Positions 19,484 to 28,849 of a stretch of 64,000 bases of DNA are shown one piece after another. How positions within the stretch are numbered: the stretch's first letter is position 1; every line of letters begins with the position of its first letter. The notes under the pieces were generated by a model. That model did no database searches. It saw nothing but the letters and a program-made list of their open reading frames with translations, and was not told where the DNA came from. A program made the position numbers and the translations under genes. The stretch lies in assembly GCA_002841155.1 (NCBI GenBank), contig PHEH01000003.1, positions 186,001-250,000 on the forward strand, given 5' to 3'. Source of the DNA: Alphaproteobacteria bacterium HGW-Alphaproteobacteria-18 (GTDB lineage: Bacteria > Pseudomonadota > Alphaproteobacteria > Caulobacterales > Hyphomonadaceae).

Positions 19484-19500
19484 ATATATAACTAGGTGTA
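19484..19500 (+). promoter_or_regulatory. Operator B copy: ATATATAACTAGGTGTA
   Basis: About 32 bp upstream of the thiolase-like gene heading the 19452-14233 operon. Confidence 0.7.
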
Positions 19501-19562
19501 TAAGGCTTTGAGCGTGGGCATGTCTATACCCCAGTTGTCCACCCGTCCTGAATTTCCGCGGG

Positions 19563-20789
19563 TCAGGCAAAATGGAGCCGCCGGTACCTGCCCTTGAAAT
19601 AGAGGAGCGGGTCACGCCTTGGCTCGTACCGCGCGCGCTCAACCCTGCCGACGAGGATCACATGGTCTCCCCCGTCATACTCTGCGTGGCGGACGCACTC
19701 AAAATTGACCAGCGCTCCGGACAGGAGCGGCACATCATGCTGTCCCCGCTGCCAGGGTGTTTCAGAGAAACGGTCTGTGCCAGGCCTGGCAAACCGGTTG
19801 GAGACAGGTTGCTGACCTATGTGGAGCACATTCACCGCAAAATGCTCAGCCCCCTCCATTGCCCTGAGACTGCCGGAAGTCTTGGCGATGCAGACCAGGA
19901 GCAGCGGCGGATCGAGGGACACCGAGGTAAACGAGTTTGCCGTCAGACCGACCGGCTGCCCCTCTCTGTCCATTGCGGTCACCACCGTGACGCCCGTCGC
20001 AAAACACCCCAGGGCGTCCCTCAGTGTCCTTGCATCAGAACCCGTGCGATAGTCCGGCAGGTATCTTGGAACCCGGCGCTCCAGAAAATCCAGAAGCGTT
20101 GCGTTGAAAAGGTCCGACCGGTCAAACGCCACCATGTGTCCGGCATCCCGGATTTCTGCAAATTCGGCGCCCTCGATCTGATTGACATATCGCCCCGCCG
20201 CCTCTGCCTCGGTAAGTTCGCTCAGCGCGCCGCGCACGAACAGTACAGGGATCTTCAGGTTCGGCGCTGCGGCTACCACACGGCGCGTCGCGGCTTCGAG
20301 GTTCATGGCGTCCAGAAACCGGGGGTCCCACCGCTGCCCGGGCTCGCTTCTGGCGCTGCGTTTGCGCAGGGCATCGCCGACCTTCCTTGCGGCCTTCGCA
20401 CTGATCTCCGGAGGGGCATCGGCAAGGACCAGACCGGCAGCGAGATGCCCGCCGTCTTCGCCAAGCGTTGCAGCCGCGATCCAGCCACCCAGCGATGCGG
20501 CGACTATCACGGGCCGGACCGGCAGCTGTGAAAGCACACATCTCAGGTCTTCGACATAGGCATCGAAATCATATCGGCCGTCCTGCGGCCAGTCGCTGTC
20601 GCCATGGCCGCGCAGATCAAGATTGATAACATGCCGGCCGGCCTTCACAAGCGCTCTGGCCGCATCCTCCCAGACGCGACGTGTCTGGCCACCGCCATGC
20701 AGAAGCAGGACTGCCGGGTCCTCGGGCGACCCGCTGATCTCGGCGCGAAGTGTGGTGGCGGCAAACCCGCGGAATTCCGTCACAGACAT
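19563..20789 (-). CDS. Fusion protein: N-terminal alpha/beta-hydrolase + C-terminal flavin reductase (HpaC-like)
   Basis: N-half LLLHGGGQTRRVW...LRGHGDSDWP...VAASLGGWIAA...RDAGHMVAFDRSD; C-half LRDALGCFATGVTVVTAMDREGQPVGLTANSFTSVSLDPPLLLVCIAKTSGSL...FAVNVL. One continuous ORF. Confidence 0.88.
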   Translation of the reverse strand: MSVTEFRGFAATTLRAEISGSPEDPAVLLLHGGGQTRRVWEDAARALVKAGRHVINLDLRGHGDSDWPQDGRYDFDAYVEDLRCVLSQLPVRPVIVAASLGGWIAAATLGEDGGHLAAGLVLADAPPEISAKAARKVGDALRKRSARSEPGQRWDPRFLDAMNLEAATRRVVAAAPNLKIPVLFVRGALSELTEAEAAGRYVNQIEGAEFAEIRDAGHMVAFDRSDLFNATLLDFLERRVPRYLPDYRTGSDARTLRDALGCFATGVTVVTAMDREGQPVGLTANSFTSVSLDPPLLLVCIAKTSGSLRAMEGAEHFAVNVLHIGQQPVSNRFARPGTDRFSETPWQRGQHDVPLLSGALVNFECVRHAEYDGGDHVILVGRVERARYEPRRDPLLYFKGRYRRLHFA

Positions 20790-20812
20790 GCGCGTCTGCC
20801 CTCCCTTTTGTT

Positions 20813-21541
20813 TTACTTTTTTCCGCGCGACTGCTCCGAAAGCCACTCGGCAATCATCGCGGTCCGGCGCGCGGTCAGAAGACGCGCAATCTCGGGATCC
20901 CCCTCAAGAATTGCATTGCAGAGCTGGATCTGAAGGCTGCGCGCCCGTGCGCGGTCCTCCGCCTGCTGATAAAATCTGATGTTCTGCTCTTCCCGGCCGA
21001 ATGTATAGCCGATTTCCATGAACAGACCGATTGCTGGATTGCCGCTCATGGACGACATCATCCGCGCGAGCCTTGTCTCCATCTGGATAAGCGCTTCGGG
21101 AGAATCGTCTGCCGGCTGCACACCGGCAACCAGGTCCCGGTGCGCGCGCAGGGCGGTCCTGAGATCTTCATCCTGGCATTGCGCGGCAAGGGCGGCCGCT
21201 TCTGCGGCGATCAGGCGCGTAACGGCATGAACATGATCCAGGGTTGCGCCATTCAGGCGAAGGAAGCGCGCGGGTGCACGGATGACATCGGCCGCCGAGG
21301 GCCGGGTGGCAAAGAAGCCCCCGCCCTGCCCCTTCCTTACGGCAATCAACCTGTCCGCCTCGACAATCTTTGCTGCCTGCCGGAGGGTCGGCCGGCTTAC
21401 ACCAAGCTCAGTGAGCAGCTCTGTCTCAGACCCGATATGCTCTCCTTCGGCCACCGACAGGGATCGTTCGGCCAATCGCCGGGCCGTCTCCGAGACGCGG
21501 CTCCCGGCAGATCCGATTTGCAGAGTGGATTCATAGGGCAT
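20813..21541 (-). CDS. FadR/GntR family transcriptional regulator
   Basis: AERSLSVAEGEHIGSETELLTELGVSRPTLRQAAKIVEADRLIAVRKGQGGGFF winged HTH, FCD-like C-terminal domain. Confidence 0.87.
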   Translation of the reverse strand: MPYESTLQIGSAGSRVSETARRLAERSLSVAEGEHIGSETELLTELGVSRPTLRQAAKIVEADRLIAVRKGQGGGFFATRPSAADVIRAPARFLRLNGATLDHVHAVTRLIAAEAAALAAQCQDEDLRTALRAHRDLVAGVQPADDSPEALIQMETRLARMMSSMSGNPAIGLFMEIGYTFGREEQNIRFYQQAEDRARARSLQIQLCNAILEGDPEIARLLTARRTAMIAEWLSEQSRGKK

Positions 21542-21586
21542 GGTAGTCTCCGGCCTTTTAGATACCTATTGGGACATTTTTCGTCA

Positions 21587-21603
21587 ATAACATAGTTGTA
21601 TAA
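21587..21603 (-). promoter_or_regulatory. Operator B copy (reverse strand): TTATACAACTATGTTAT
   Basis: Divergent FadR/amidohydrolase intergenic region. Confidence 0.65.
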
Positions 21604-21671
21604 CTCGGAATTCTGTTTTATTAGTTACCTGTTAGAGGCGATCGATGCCGGACAAAACAGGGAGACTTTTT

Positions 21672-22778
21672 ATGCAGACTTTCGTATTCAGCGCGGACGC
21701 GCACGTGGTTGAGCCGCCAACCCTGTTTCTGGACGGCCTGCCCGCCTCACTTAAGGATCACGCCATCCACGCCCGCAAGGAAGGTGATTTCCTGATTACG
21801 GGCACAAAGGACAAAACGATCTACCGCCTGCGTGTCGGCGCCAAGGGGGAAAAGGAACTCGGCGACCGCGAACGCCGGGGCGTGCGGGAAATTCCCGGCC
21901 GGATCCTCGACATGGAGCTCGACGGGATCAATGCCGAGATCGTTTTCCCCTCTCTCGGTCTCTGGCTGTACTGTCTGGATGATGCAGAAGCTGAAGCGGC
22001 CTCCTGTAAAGTCTACAATGACTGGAACAACGCCTATTTTGCCGGAAATCTGGACAGGTTTGTCCGCTGCGGCGTCCTGCCTGTCCAGGATTTCTCAAAC
22101 ACGCTTGAGGAAATGAAACGTCTCGTAAAGCTTGGCTTCACGGCCGCCATGCTGCCGGCGGTGACCCCGCCTGGTATCCCGAAATACAATGACGAAGCCT
22201 GGGATCCTGTCTTCGCGCTCGGCGGCGAGCTCGGACTCGTTTTTGTGCTTCATACCGGAACCGGTCTTGAGACCGTCGTCCATGAGCGCGGCCCCGGCGC
22301 CGCCGTGATCAACTATTCAAACCAGATGTCGGACGCGATTAACTCATGCCAGTATCTCGTGGCGGGCGGTGTGCTTGATCGCAATCCAGAAGCCAGGGTT
22401 GCCTTCATCGAGAGCGGTGCAAGCTGGCTTTCAGCCATCGCCGAGCGGATGGACGAAGTGTATGTCGCCCACGACATGTTCGTCCGCCCCAAACTGTCCA
22501 TGATGCCGAGCGAAATCATCAAGCGCCAGGTCTTTGTGTCCTTCCAGCATGACCGGGCCTGCATCGCCCACCGCAATGAAATCGGGGTGGAGAACTACAT
22601 GTGGGCATCTGACTATCCGCATGCAGAGGGCACATTTCCCAAATCGAAGGACATTGTCGAAGGCCTTTTTGCCGGCATCGATATTACCGACCGCGAGAAG
22701 CGCCTGATACTGGGCGGCAATGCGGCCCGGCTGTTCCGGCTCAACCATCCTGCCGTGGCGGATCTTGTCACGGCTTGA
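21672..22778 (+). CDS. Amidohydrolase (Amidohydro_2) family protein
   Basis: FSADAHVVEPPTLFLDGLP, LDMELDGINAEIVFPSLGLW, NYMWASDYPHAEGTFPKSK...NAARLFRL. Confidence 0.9.
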   Translation: MQTFVFSADAHVVEPPTLFLDGLPASLKDHAIHARKEGDFLITGTKDKTIYRLRVGAKGEKELGDRERRGVREIPGRILDMELDGINAEIVFPSLGLWLYCLDDAEAEAASCKVYNDWNNAYFAGNLDRFVRCGVLPVQDFSNTLEEMKRLVKLGFTAAMLPAVTPPGIPKYNDEAWDPVFALGGELGLVFVLHTGTGLETVVHERGPGAAVINYSNQMSDAINSCQYLVAGGVLDRNPEARVAFIESGASWLSAIAERMDEVYVAHDMFVRPKLSMMPSEIIKRQVFVSFQHDRACIAHRNEIGVENYMWASDYPHAEGTFPKSKDIVEGLFAGIDITDREKRLILGGNAARLFRLNHPAVADLVTA

Positions 22779-22822
22779 TCCAGCGCCTGTCCGTCTCCTC
22801 CGACGCAGCGCTTAAACCTGCA

Positions 22823-22854
22823 GGCTCCGGCGGTCACGCCGGAGCCATTTTTTT
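22823..22854 (+). terminator. Rho-independent terminator
   Basis: GGCTCCGGCG-GTCA-CGCCGGAGCC perfect 10-bp stem, 4-nt loop, then ATTTTTTT, directly after the amidohydrolase. Confidence 0.92.
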
Positions 22855-24115
22855 ACAGAGCTGCCTTCCCGCGCATGACCGAGCGCGCGGCCATGGCCGC
22901 AGCTACAGCGCCGATCGCAAGTCCGGCGGTCATTGTCACCAGCGAATACCGGATCGCCTCTTCGCCGAAAGAGAGGGTGTATGCATCACTCAGGACGCCA
23001 ACGACCATGGTGCCGAGACCGACCCCCGCCAGGATGATGAACAGGTTGAAGACCGCGCTGATCGTGGCCCGCATCTCGACCGGCACCAGTGAGAACACCA
23101 GCGCCAGGGTCGGCGGCACCCAGAGCGTCATAAAGAATTTGAGGCCGACAAAACAGACTAGCGCAAGGCGGGCGTCCGGCAGCAGCGCGAAGCCGAGGGC
23201 GAACGGAATGGCGGCCAGAAGCCCCACGGCCGACAGCCAGCCGTTGAACCTGGGATTGTCCTTGCCGTACTTGTCGCCCAGCCAGCCGGCCAGAAGGTTC
23301 CCGGCCACCAGCCCGATGAGGATCGCATATCCCAGGAGCGCCAGTTCCGATTTTTCAAAACCGTGCACACGCTGGAGAAAAGAAGGGCCCCACATCAGAT
23401 AGCCAAATCCGGCCATCGGGACGGCGACACTCAGCAGCCCGACCCAGCGCAGGGCGGGTATTGCGGACATGATCCGCAGCGCCTGCAGAATCGGGACCGT
23501 CTGGTGCGCCTGGCCAGAGCCGATCTTCCCGCCCTTCCGGCGCGGCTCCCAGACATAGACTGCAACGATGATGGCCAGAAGGACGCCCGGCAACCCCATC
23601 ACCAGAAACACGCTTCTCCAGGGCAGGAAGGAGGCAAGCCACGCGGCCACAATCACGCCGAAGGAGAGCCCGACGGAGCTGGCGGCCTGCATCACGCCGA
23701 TGACCAGCACGCGTCGCTCAGGCGGGAAGATCTCTGTCAACACGGACATCGACGCCGGGCCGGAACCGGATTCCCCGACCGCCACGGTCATCCGGGCAAT
23801 CGCCATCTGCCAGGCATTGCCGACGAAGCCGCAGGCCGCCGTCGCCAGGCTCCAGAGCCCCAGACACGCGCCGATGACCAGGGGCCGGTCTCCCTTGTCC
23901 GCAAGTCTGGCAATAGGGAGCGCCACGAGCGCATATATAACCCCGAATACCAGGCCACTGATCAGACCCAGAACGGTATCGTTGATCACCAGATCGGCCT
24001 TGATGTCTTCCATCAGTACCGTGAACACCTGCCGGTCGAAATAATTGACCACGGCGACCAGTGCCAGCAGCCAGAGCGAAACCTGCCGCTTCAGAGCGAA
24101 GCCATCTGAAGCCAT
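22853..24115 (-). CDS. MFS transporter
   Basis: Multiple hydrophobic segments; NYFDRQVFTVLMEDIKADL, LVALPIARLADKGDRPLVIGACLGLWSLATAACG; start refined to MASDGFALKRQ. Confidence 0.92.
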   Translation of the reverse strand: MASDGFALKRQVSLWLLALVAVVNYFDRQVFTVLMEDIKADLVINDTVLGLISGLVFGVIYALVALPIARLADKGDRPLVIGACLGLWSLATAACGFVGNAWQMAIARMTVAVGESGSGPASMSVLTEIFPPERRVLVIGVMQAASSVGLSFGVIVAAWLASFLPWRSVFLVMGLPGVLLAIIVAVYVWEPRRKGGKIGSGQAHQTVPILQALRIMSAIPALRWVGLLSVAVPMAGFGYLMWGPSFLQRVHGFEKSELALLGYAILIGLVAGNLLAGWLGDKYGKDNPRFNGWLSAVGLLAAIPFALGFALLPDARLALVCFVGLKFFMTLWVPPTLALVFSLVPVEMRATISAVFNLFIILAGVGLGTMVVGVLSDAYTLSFGEEAIRYSLVTMTAGLAIGAVAAAMAARSVMRGKAAL

Positions 24116-25323
24116 TACAACGTACCTTTGCGGACAACATGTTCGAGGAGGTCTGAGACGCCATGCGCCTGCAGCGCACCGGCAAGCGTATCCCGCGTGC
24201 GGAGTCTGGCTTCGGGCATGTGGCCGTAACCGCCAAAGGCATATGCCTTCATGTGGGCATCCCACTGATCAAGGATGCACAGCGCATAATCGCGCGCCGC
24301 CCGGGTCCGATCCATTCGGATACCCCGGGCCTCCAGACCGTCAAGATACCGGGCGATCAGGGCTGTTTCATGAGATTGCCGCATCGCCTCGGGAAGCGCG
24401 GACATCAGGAAATAGGCCACATCGCGCAGGCCAGGACCCCGGAAAATGACCTGCCAGTCAAAGAACCCCGCACTGCCATCGGGCGCGCCAAAGGTATTCC
24501 CCAGATGCGAGTCCCCGTGCAGCACGGTCGGTGTCAGGGTTTCCCAATAGTCGTAAACGGCCAGATCATTTTCCCCCCAGAGGCTCAGAAGGCGGCGCAG
24601 GTCATCGGGAAGGGATTTGCCAAGGTCCATGTCCAGATACCGCCGCCGCGCCTCCAGAAAAGACTGGCGGTGCCATTTGCGTCCGAACTTCCGTGTGCGC
24701 GGACGCACCCAGGCCATGTCGCCTGCAAACCGGTCTGTGTCCCAGAATGTGGCATGCAGAAGCGCAAGCGCGTCCATGACCGCGCCGGCATGTTCGACCG
24801 AACAGGCATGGTGGGCCCAGTAGGGTGTCAGGCCGCGCGTTTCGAGATCCTCCATGATCAGCAGAAAGCGGCCGCCGGGATAGTAGGCGGCATGGTAGGC
24901 TTCGGGCGCGATACGGGCCACTTCACATTGTAACTGGGTGTAAAAGCGCATTTCATTCTCTGCCATATGCAGCAGCGCCAGCGTTTCACGAAGATAGGGC
25001 CCGTGCGGCGTGGCTTTTGCGAAGGCATAGGCGGGAAGCGCGGCGGCCTGTCCTGCTTCATTCCAGGTCAGCTTCCAGCGGCGGCGGTCTGTCATGCCGT
25101 CATGGCCGTCAACGATTTCTGCCTTGGTGAGTTTTGCCCCTTCCACGCCCGCCGCGATCACCTGCTCCAGGAACCCGGAACTGACTTGGTCTGCCGTATG
25201 CGGCGCGTCGATTTTGAGGCCGTCCGCATGGGCAAGCGCCATGTCGGCCTGCTCAAGGGCATCGAGTGAAAATTCTCCGAGCGCGTCGGACCGGTCCGGT
25301 TGCATGGGTTCCCTCAAAGACAA
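24115..25323 (-). CDS. Phosphotransferase, EcKinase/APH-like
   Basis: ENEMRFYTQL...LLIMEDLETRG...PTVLHGDSHLGNTFGAPDGSAGFFDWQVIFRGPGLRDVAYFL kinase-like catalytic motif. Confidence 0.82.
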   Translation of the reverse strand: MSLREPMQPDRSDALGEFSLDALEQADMALAHADGLKIDAPHTADQVSSGFLEQVIAAGVEGAKLTKAEIVDGHDGMTDRRRWKLTWNEAGQAAALPAYAFAKATPHGPYLRETLALLHMAENEMRFYTQLQCEVARIAPEAYHAAYYPGGRFLLIMEDLETRGLTPYWAHHACSVEHAGAVMDALALLHATFWDTDRFAGDMAWVRPRTRKFGRKWHRQSFLEARRRYLDMDLGKSLPDDLRRLLSLWGENDLAVYDYWETLTPTVLHGDSHLGNTFGAPDGSAGFFDWQVIFRGPGLRDVAYFLMSALPEAMRQSHETALIARYLDGLEARGIRMDRTRAARDYALCILDQWDAHMKAYAFGGYGHMPEARLRTRDTLAGALQAHGVSDLLEHVVRKGTL

Positions 25324-25382
25324 AGGAGGCGGGACCAGAAGATCCCGCCCCGGAGGTGGTTACCAGGAGAGTTCCGGGCGCA

Positions 25383-27740
25383 TTACTCCGCGCCAAACCG
25401 GTAGCTTGCCGTGACGCCATAAGTTGCCGGCTCACGGAAGCGTCCGCTCACATATCCGAAGTTTCCGAGGTAAAGCCCTGTCAGCTTTGACCGGTCATCC
25501 AGAATATTCCGTCCCCAGATTGACACATCCCAGCCATTTTCGAAGGAAAGGCCAAGGCGGGCGTTCAGGACATCACTCGCCGGCGCGGTGATGGCATCCT
25601 GCAGGGCCGGCGTTGACGCCGGAGAACTCGGCGCCAGCTCGTTATTGTAGTAGGAGTCCCGCCAGGCGTAGTCGACCCGCGCCATGAAATTGGCAAAGGA
25701 GAGCGGGCGTTCATAGGTTGCGGCAAGCGCAAACTCGGATTCCGGGACACCAATGATCCGCCGGTCCGAAACATCCTGTCCGGCATCGACATATTCATCA
25801 TAGCTTGTGTCAATGATCGCGGCGCTGCCCTGCAGGGTCCATCCTTCAGCCGGAATGACGGTTGCCTCGAGTTCCAGGCCGGTATTCGTCATCTCCGCCG
25901 CGTTCTGAACAACCGTCGCGTTTCCGGAACCGACGACCACGATGATGGAGCGTTGGGCATCCTTGACCTTGTTCGTGAAGGCCGAAACATTGAACCGGAC
26001 GCGATTATCAGCGAGATCACCTTTGAATCCTGCCTCAAATTCATCAACCGTTTCGGGATCGAAATCCAGATCGGCCGTTCCATTGAGACGAAGGTTCTGG
26101 CCCCCCGACCGATAGCCATGACTGAATTTTCCATAAACCAGGGTGTTCCCGGTCGGCTTGAAATCCAGTCCGAATGTATAGGACAGATCGTCATAAGTGT
26201 CCGAATAGGTCTCGGCGCAATTGGGCGGGGCCTGCCCCCCCGAACAGGAAACAAACACATCCGATCCGCCGATCGAATTCCCGTTGAAGGTTGTTATCCC
26301 CTTCTCGTCTTCAGAGTAGCGCAGTCCGACCGTCGCGCGTAGTCGGTCGGTCAGGTCGTATGTTCCCTGACCATAGAGACCGATACTCTTTGTATCGACA
26401 TCGCCGAAGAAGCGCAGGATGACAGGATTAGGAACCACTCGAAGATCGGTAAGGGTCGCATCGAATCCGGTCTCTTCAAACCATGTCCCCCCCACGACAT
26501 ATTGAAGGCGATCATTCAATCCCTGCCCGGCATACTGAGCCTCGAAGGAGGTCTGACTCAGATCGAGCACCGTGGTCGTGATGTGAAGCGAGTCGCCCGC
26601 TCCAGCCGGAAAGGCAAAGCCGTCGAGATCCGTGCGGGTCCGGCTGGAAATCCGGCGATCCCCGGCAACCAGTTTCAGGGTGCCAGGGCCGATATCCCAG
26701 TTCAGAACACCGCTATAGGTCTGGGCCGTGGCCGTGAGGAAGGGGTCCCCATCCAGGGCCACGCTGTCACCGCCGGAAGAGTTCACAACATCCGTGTAGC
26801 CCGGTACGGCAACCGGGACCGGACCGACAGGTGGCACCGGACTGATCCCGTTCAGAAACGCTCCGGTCAGCCCGGTCCCGAAGACCGTACCATATCCCGG
26901 GCCATTCATGTCTTCATCATACACCTCAGCGCTCAGGATGAGCTCCACATCGTCATGTGGCGCGATCAGCACTTTGAGGCGCGCATTGGTGATATCGCGG
27001 TCGTTATACTCCTCGCCATTGATCAGATCGGTGATGTAACCGTCGCGATTGGACTGGCGCACGGCGGCGCGAACCGCAATCTTGTCGGTTACCACCGGGA
27101 GGTTGAGGACGCCTTCATACACCTGGGCATTGAGGTTCCCGAGCGTGACAGAGCCTTTGCCACTGATCGCAGAGGCATCGGGCCTGGCCGAAGTGAAGAC
27201 CAGCGCCCCGCCCGTCGTGTTCCGGCCGAACAGGGTTCCCTGCGGCCCTTTGAGAACCTGCACCGACTCCATATCGAGCAGGTTGAAATTGAGACCATAG
27301 GCGCGCGCCCAGTAGACATCATCCACATAGGTTCCGACGGAGGGATCCAGCGTGGCCAGCACATCGTTCTGCAACTGGCCGCGCAGGGAGAAAACCAGCG
27401 CCGTAGAATTGCTGTTGGCCTCGCGCGTGGTGAAGCCGGGTGTGAAGGCAGCGATATCGGCGACTTCCACGACACCTTTTTCGGCAAGCAGCTCTCCGGT
27501 AAAGGCGGTCACGGAAACAGGGACATCCTGCAGATTTTCCTCAACCTTGCGGGCCGTAACCGTCACGGTCCCCAGCCGGTTGGTCGCGTCCTCGGTTTCG
27601 GTCTCCTGCGCGCTGGCCGGCATGACAAACAGCGCGGCGCTGAGAGCGGCCATCGACGCGCCAAGAATGCTGAAACTGCCGATGCCGCTTGTGTCAGAAA
27701 ATCCCGAGAATCGGCATGAGTACTGTCGCTTTTTGGCCAT
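25383..27740 (-). CDS. TonB-dependent receptor
   Basis: NRLGTVTVTARKVEENLQDVPVSVTAFTGE, VQVLKGPQGTLFGRNTTGG, C-terminal YGVTASYRFG. Confidence 0.95.
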   Translation of the reverse strand: MAKKRQYSCRFSGFSDTSGIGSFSILGASMAALSAALFVMPASAQETETEDATNRLGTVTVTARKVEENLQDVPVSVTAFTGELLAEKGVVEVADIAAFTPGFTTREANSNSTALVFSLRGQLQNDVLATLDPSVGTYVDDVYWARAYGLNFNLLDMESVQVLKGPQGTLFGRNTTGGALVFTSARPDASAISGKGSVTLGNLNAQVYEGVLNLPVVTDKIAVRAAVRQSNRDGYITDLINGEEYNDRDITNARLKVLIAPHDDVELILSAEVYDEDMNGPGYGTVFGTGLTGAFLNGISPVPPVGPVPVAVPGYTDVVNSSGGDSVALDGDPFLTATAQTYSGVLNWDIGPGTLKLVAGDRRISSRTRTDLDGFAFPAGAGDSLHITTTVLDLSQTSFEAQYAGQGLNDRLQYVVGGTWFEETGFDATLTDLRVVPNPVILRFFGDVDTKSIGLYGQGTYDLTDRLRATVGLRYSEDEKGITTFNGNSIGGSDVFVSCSGGQAPPNCAETYSDTYDDLSYTFGLDFKPTGNTLVYGKFSHGYRSGGQNLRLNGTADLDFDPETVDEFEAGFKGDLADNRVRFNVSAFTNKVKDAQRSIIVVVGSGNATVVQNAAEMTNTGLELEATVIPAEGWTLQGSAAIIDTSYDEYVDAGQDVSDRRIIGVPESEFALAATYERPLSFANFMARVDYAWRDSYYNNELAPSSPASTPALQDAITAPASDVLNARLGLSFENGWDVSIWGRNILDDRSKLTGLYLGNFGYVSGRFREPATYGVTASYRFGAE

Positions 27741-27782
27741 TTAATTCCTCCCATGGGCCTTCGTAACGAGGCGCCTGATTAC

Positions 27783-27799
27783 TTGTATAACTAGGTGCA
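27783..27799 (+). promoter_or_regulatory. Operator B copy: TTGTATAACTAGGTGCA
   Basis: About 43 bp upstream of the TonB receptor; core TTGTATAACTA is a perfect TNGTNNNACNA match. Confidence 0.75.
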
Positions 27800-27832
27800 C
27801 TGTGATTGACAAGCACATGACAGGAAAAAGGA

Positions 27833-28849
27833 TTAACGCGCGTGGGCGGTGTGTCTTTCGAGCATCAGGCAGAGACGGGGGACATCCGCCAGCGCGCGCA
27901 GGACGTCATTGAGATGGGTACATCCGAGCGTGCCTGGAAGTTCGGCCAGGACCGCTGACCGGAAGGATTCCAGCGAACGTCCGATCAGCCGGCCGATGTT
28001 CCCTGCGGCCACGGGGCATTCCCTGTACGGCAGAACCCGCGGATCCGCAGACAGGGCAACCAGGCGTTCACCCCGTGCATCAGCCCTCGCCGAGACGAGA
28101 TACTCATGAATCGCAATACGGGCTCCCGACGGATCGCTTGCGCTGTCCTGGAAACCGGCTTCGATCCGGATGTCTTCAGTCTCAGACCAGACATCGATCC
28201 AGCGGGCCCGCCGCATGCCCGTGCCTTCCTGGACCTCCGGTGAATGCCAGCCGTCAGGATCGTCACGATGCGTCAGGGGGGAAACATAAGCGCTTGACTG
28301 AATATCCTGGCGCGGACGTCCGTCCTCTGTGAGGGAGGAGGCCCCGGGCCGGAATCCGGCGCAGATGCCTTCCATTCTGGGAGGCCGCCTTACCTCGCTC
28401 TGCCTCGCGGACGGGTCGTCGCTCTCCGCCCATCTCGACCAGGCCCATCCTGCCACAAGGCTCGCTCCGGCAAAGTCATCCAGCAGCAGGTGGAGCGGAT
28501 CACCCAGACCGTCATTGGCTGCCAGCAGGGCCTCGATTGCGGCGCGCGACTGCCCTCCCGCGCGCACGCCGACCAGTCCTTCAAGCCCGCTGAGGCGGGG
28601 TTCGGATTTGATGGAGAGGATCTGCCGGGACGCTGAGGCGAGGAGTTCAAACCGTCCCAGTCCGACAACAGCGCTTTCATGCAGGGAAGGACCTGTCACC
28701 AGATCCCGGGCGAGGCCCTGCATCCGCATCGGGCCACCCCGCCCTTCTGGCCAGGATGTCTCGATGCTGGAGGTCCGGCGCAGGGAATAGGGGCGCCGGA
28801 CAGGCAAATGGCCCGACGGCCGGTCAGGGGCGCGCCCGGATCCGGCCAT
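27833..28849 (-). CDS. DUF2889-like protein
   Basis: PYSLRRTSSIETSWPEG N-terminus, VAAGNIGRLIGRSLESFRSAVLAELPGTLGCTHLNDVLRALADVPRL C-terminal motif. Confidence 0.7.
   Translation of the reverse strand: MAGSGRAPDRPSGHLPVRRPYSLRRTSSIETSWPEGRGGPMRMQGLARDLVTGPSLHESAVVGLGRFELLASASRQILSIKSEPRLSGLEGLVGVRAGGQSRAAIEALLAANDGLGDPLHLLLDDFAGASLVAGWAWSRWAESDDPSARQSEVRRPPRMEGICAGFRPGASSLTEDGRPRQDIQSSAYVSPLTHRDDPDGWHSPEVQEGTGMRRARWIDVWSETEDIRIEAGFQDSASDPSGARIAIHEYLVSARADARGERLVALSADPRVLPYRECPVAAGNIGRLIGRSLESFRSAVLAELPGTLGCTHLNDVLRALADVPRLCLMLERHTAHAR

Noticed and set aside
25328-25349. GGCGGGA-N8-TCCCGCC hairpin between the TonB receptor and the phosphotransferase
   Set aside because: 7-bp stem, no T tract, and the genes appear co-transcribed; could be chance in GC-rich sequence.
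26502-27719. 405-aa plus-strand ORF
   Set aside because: Antisense to a clear TonB-dependent receptor; no domain motifs.
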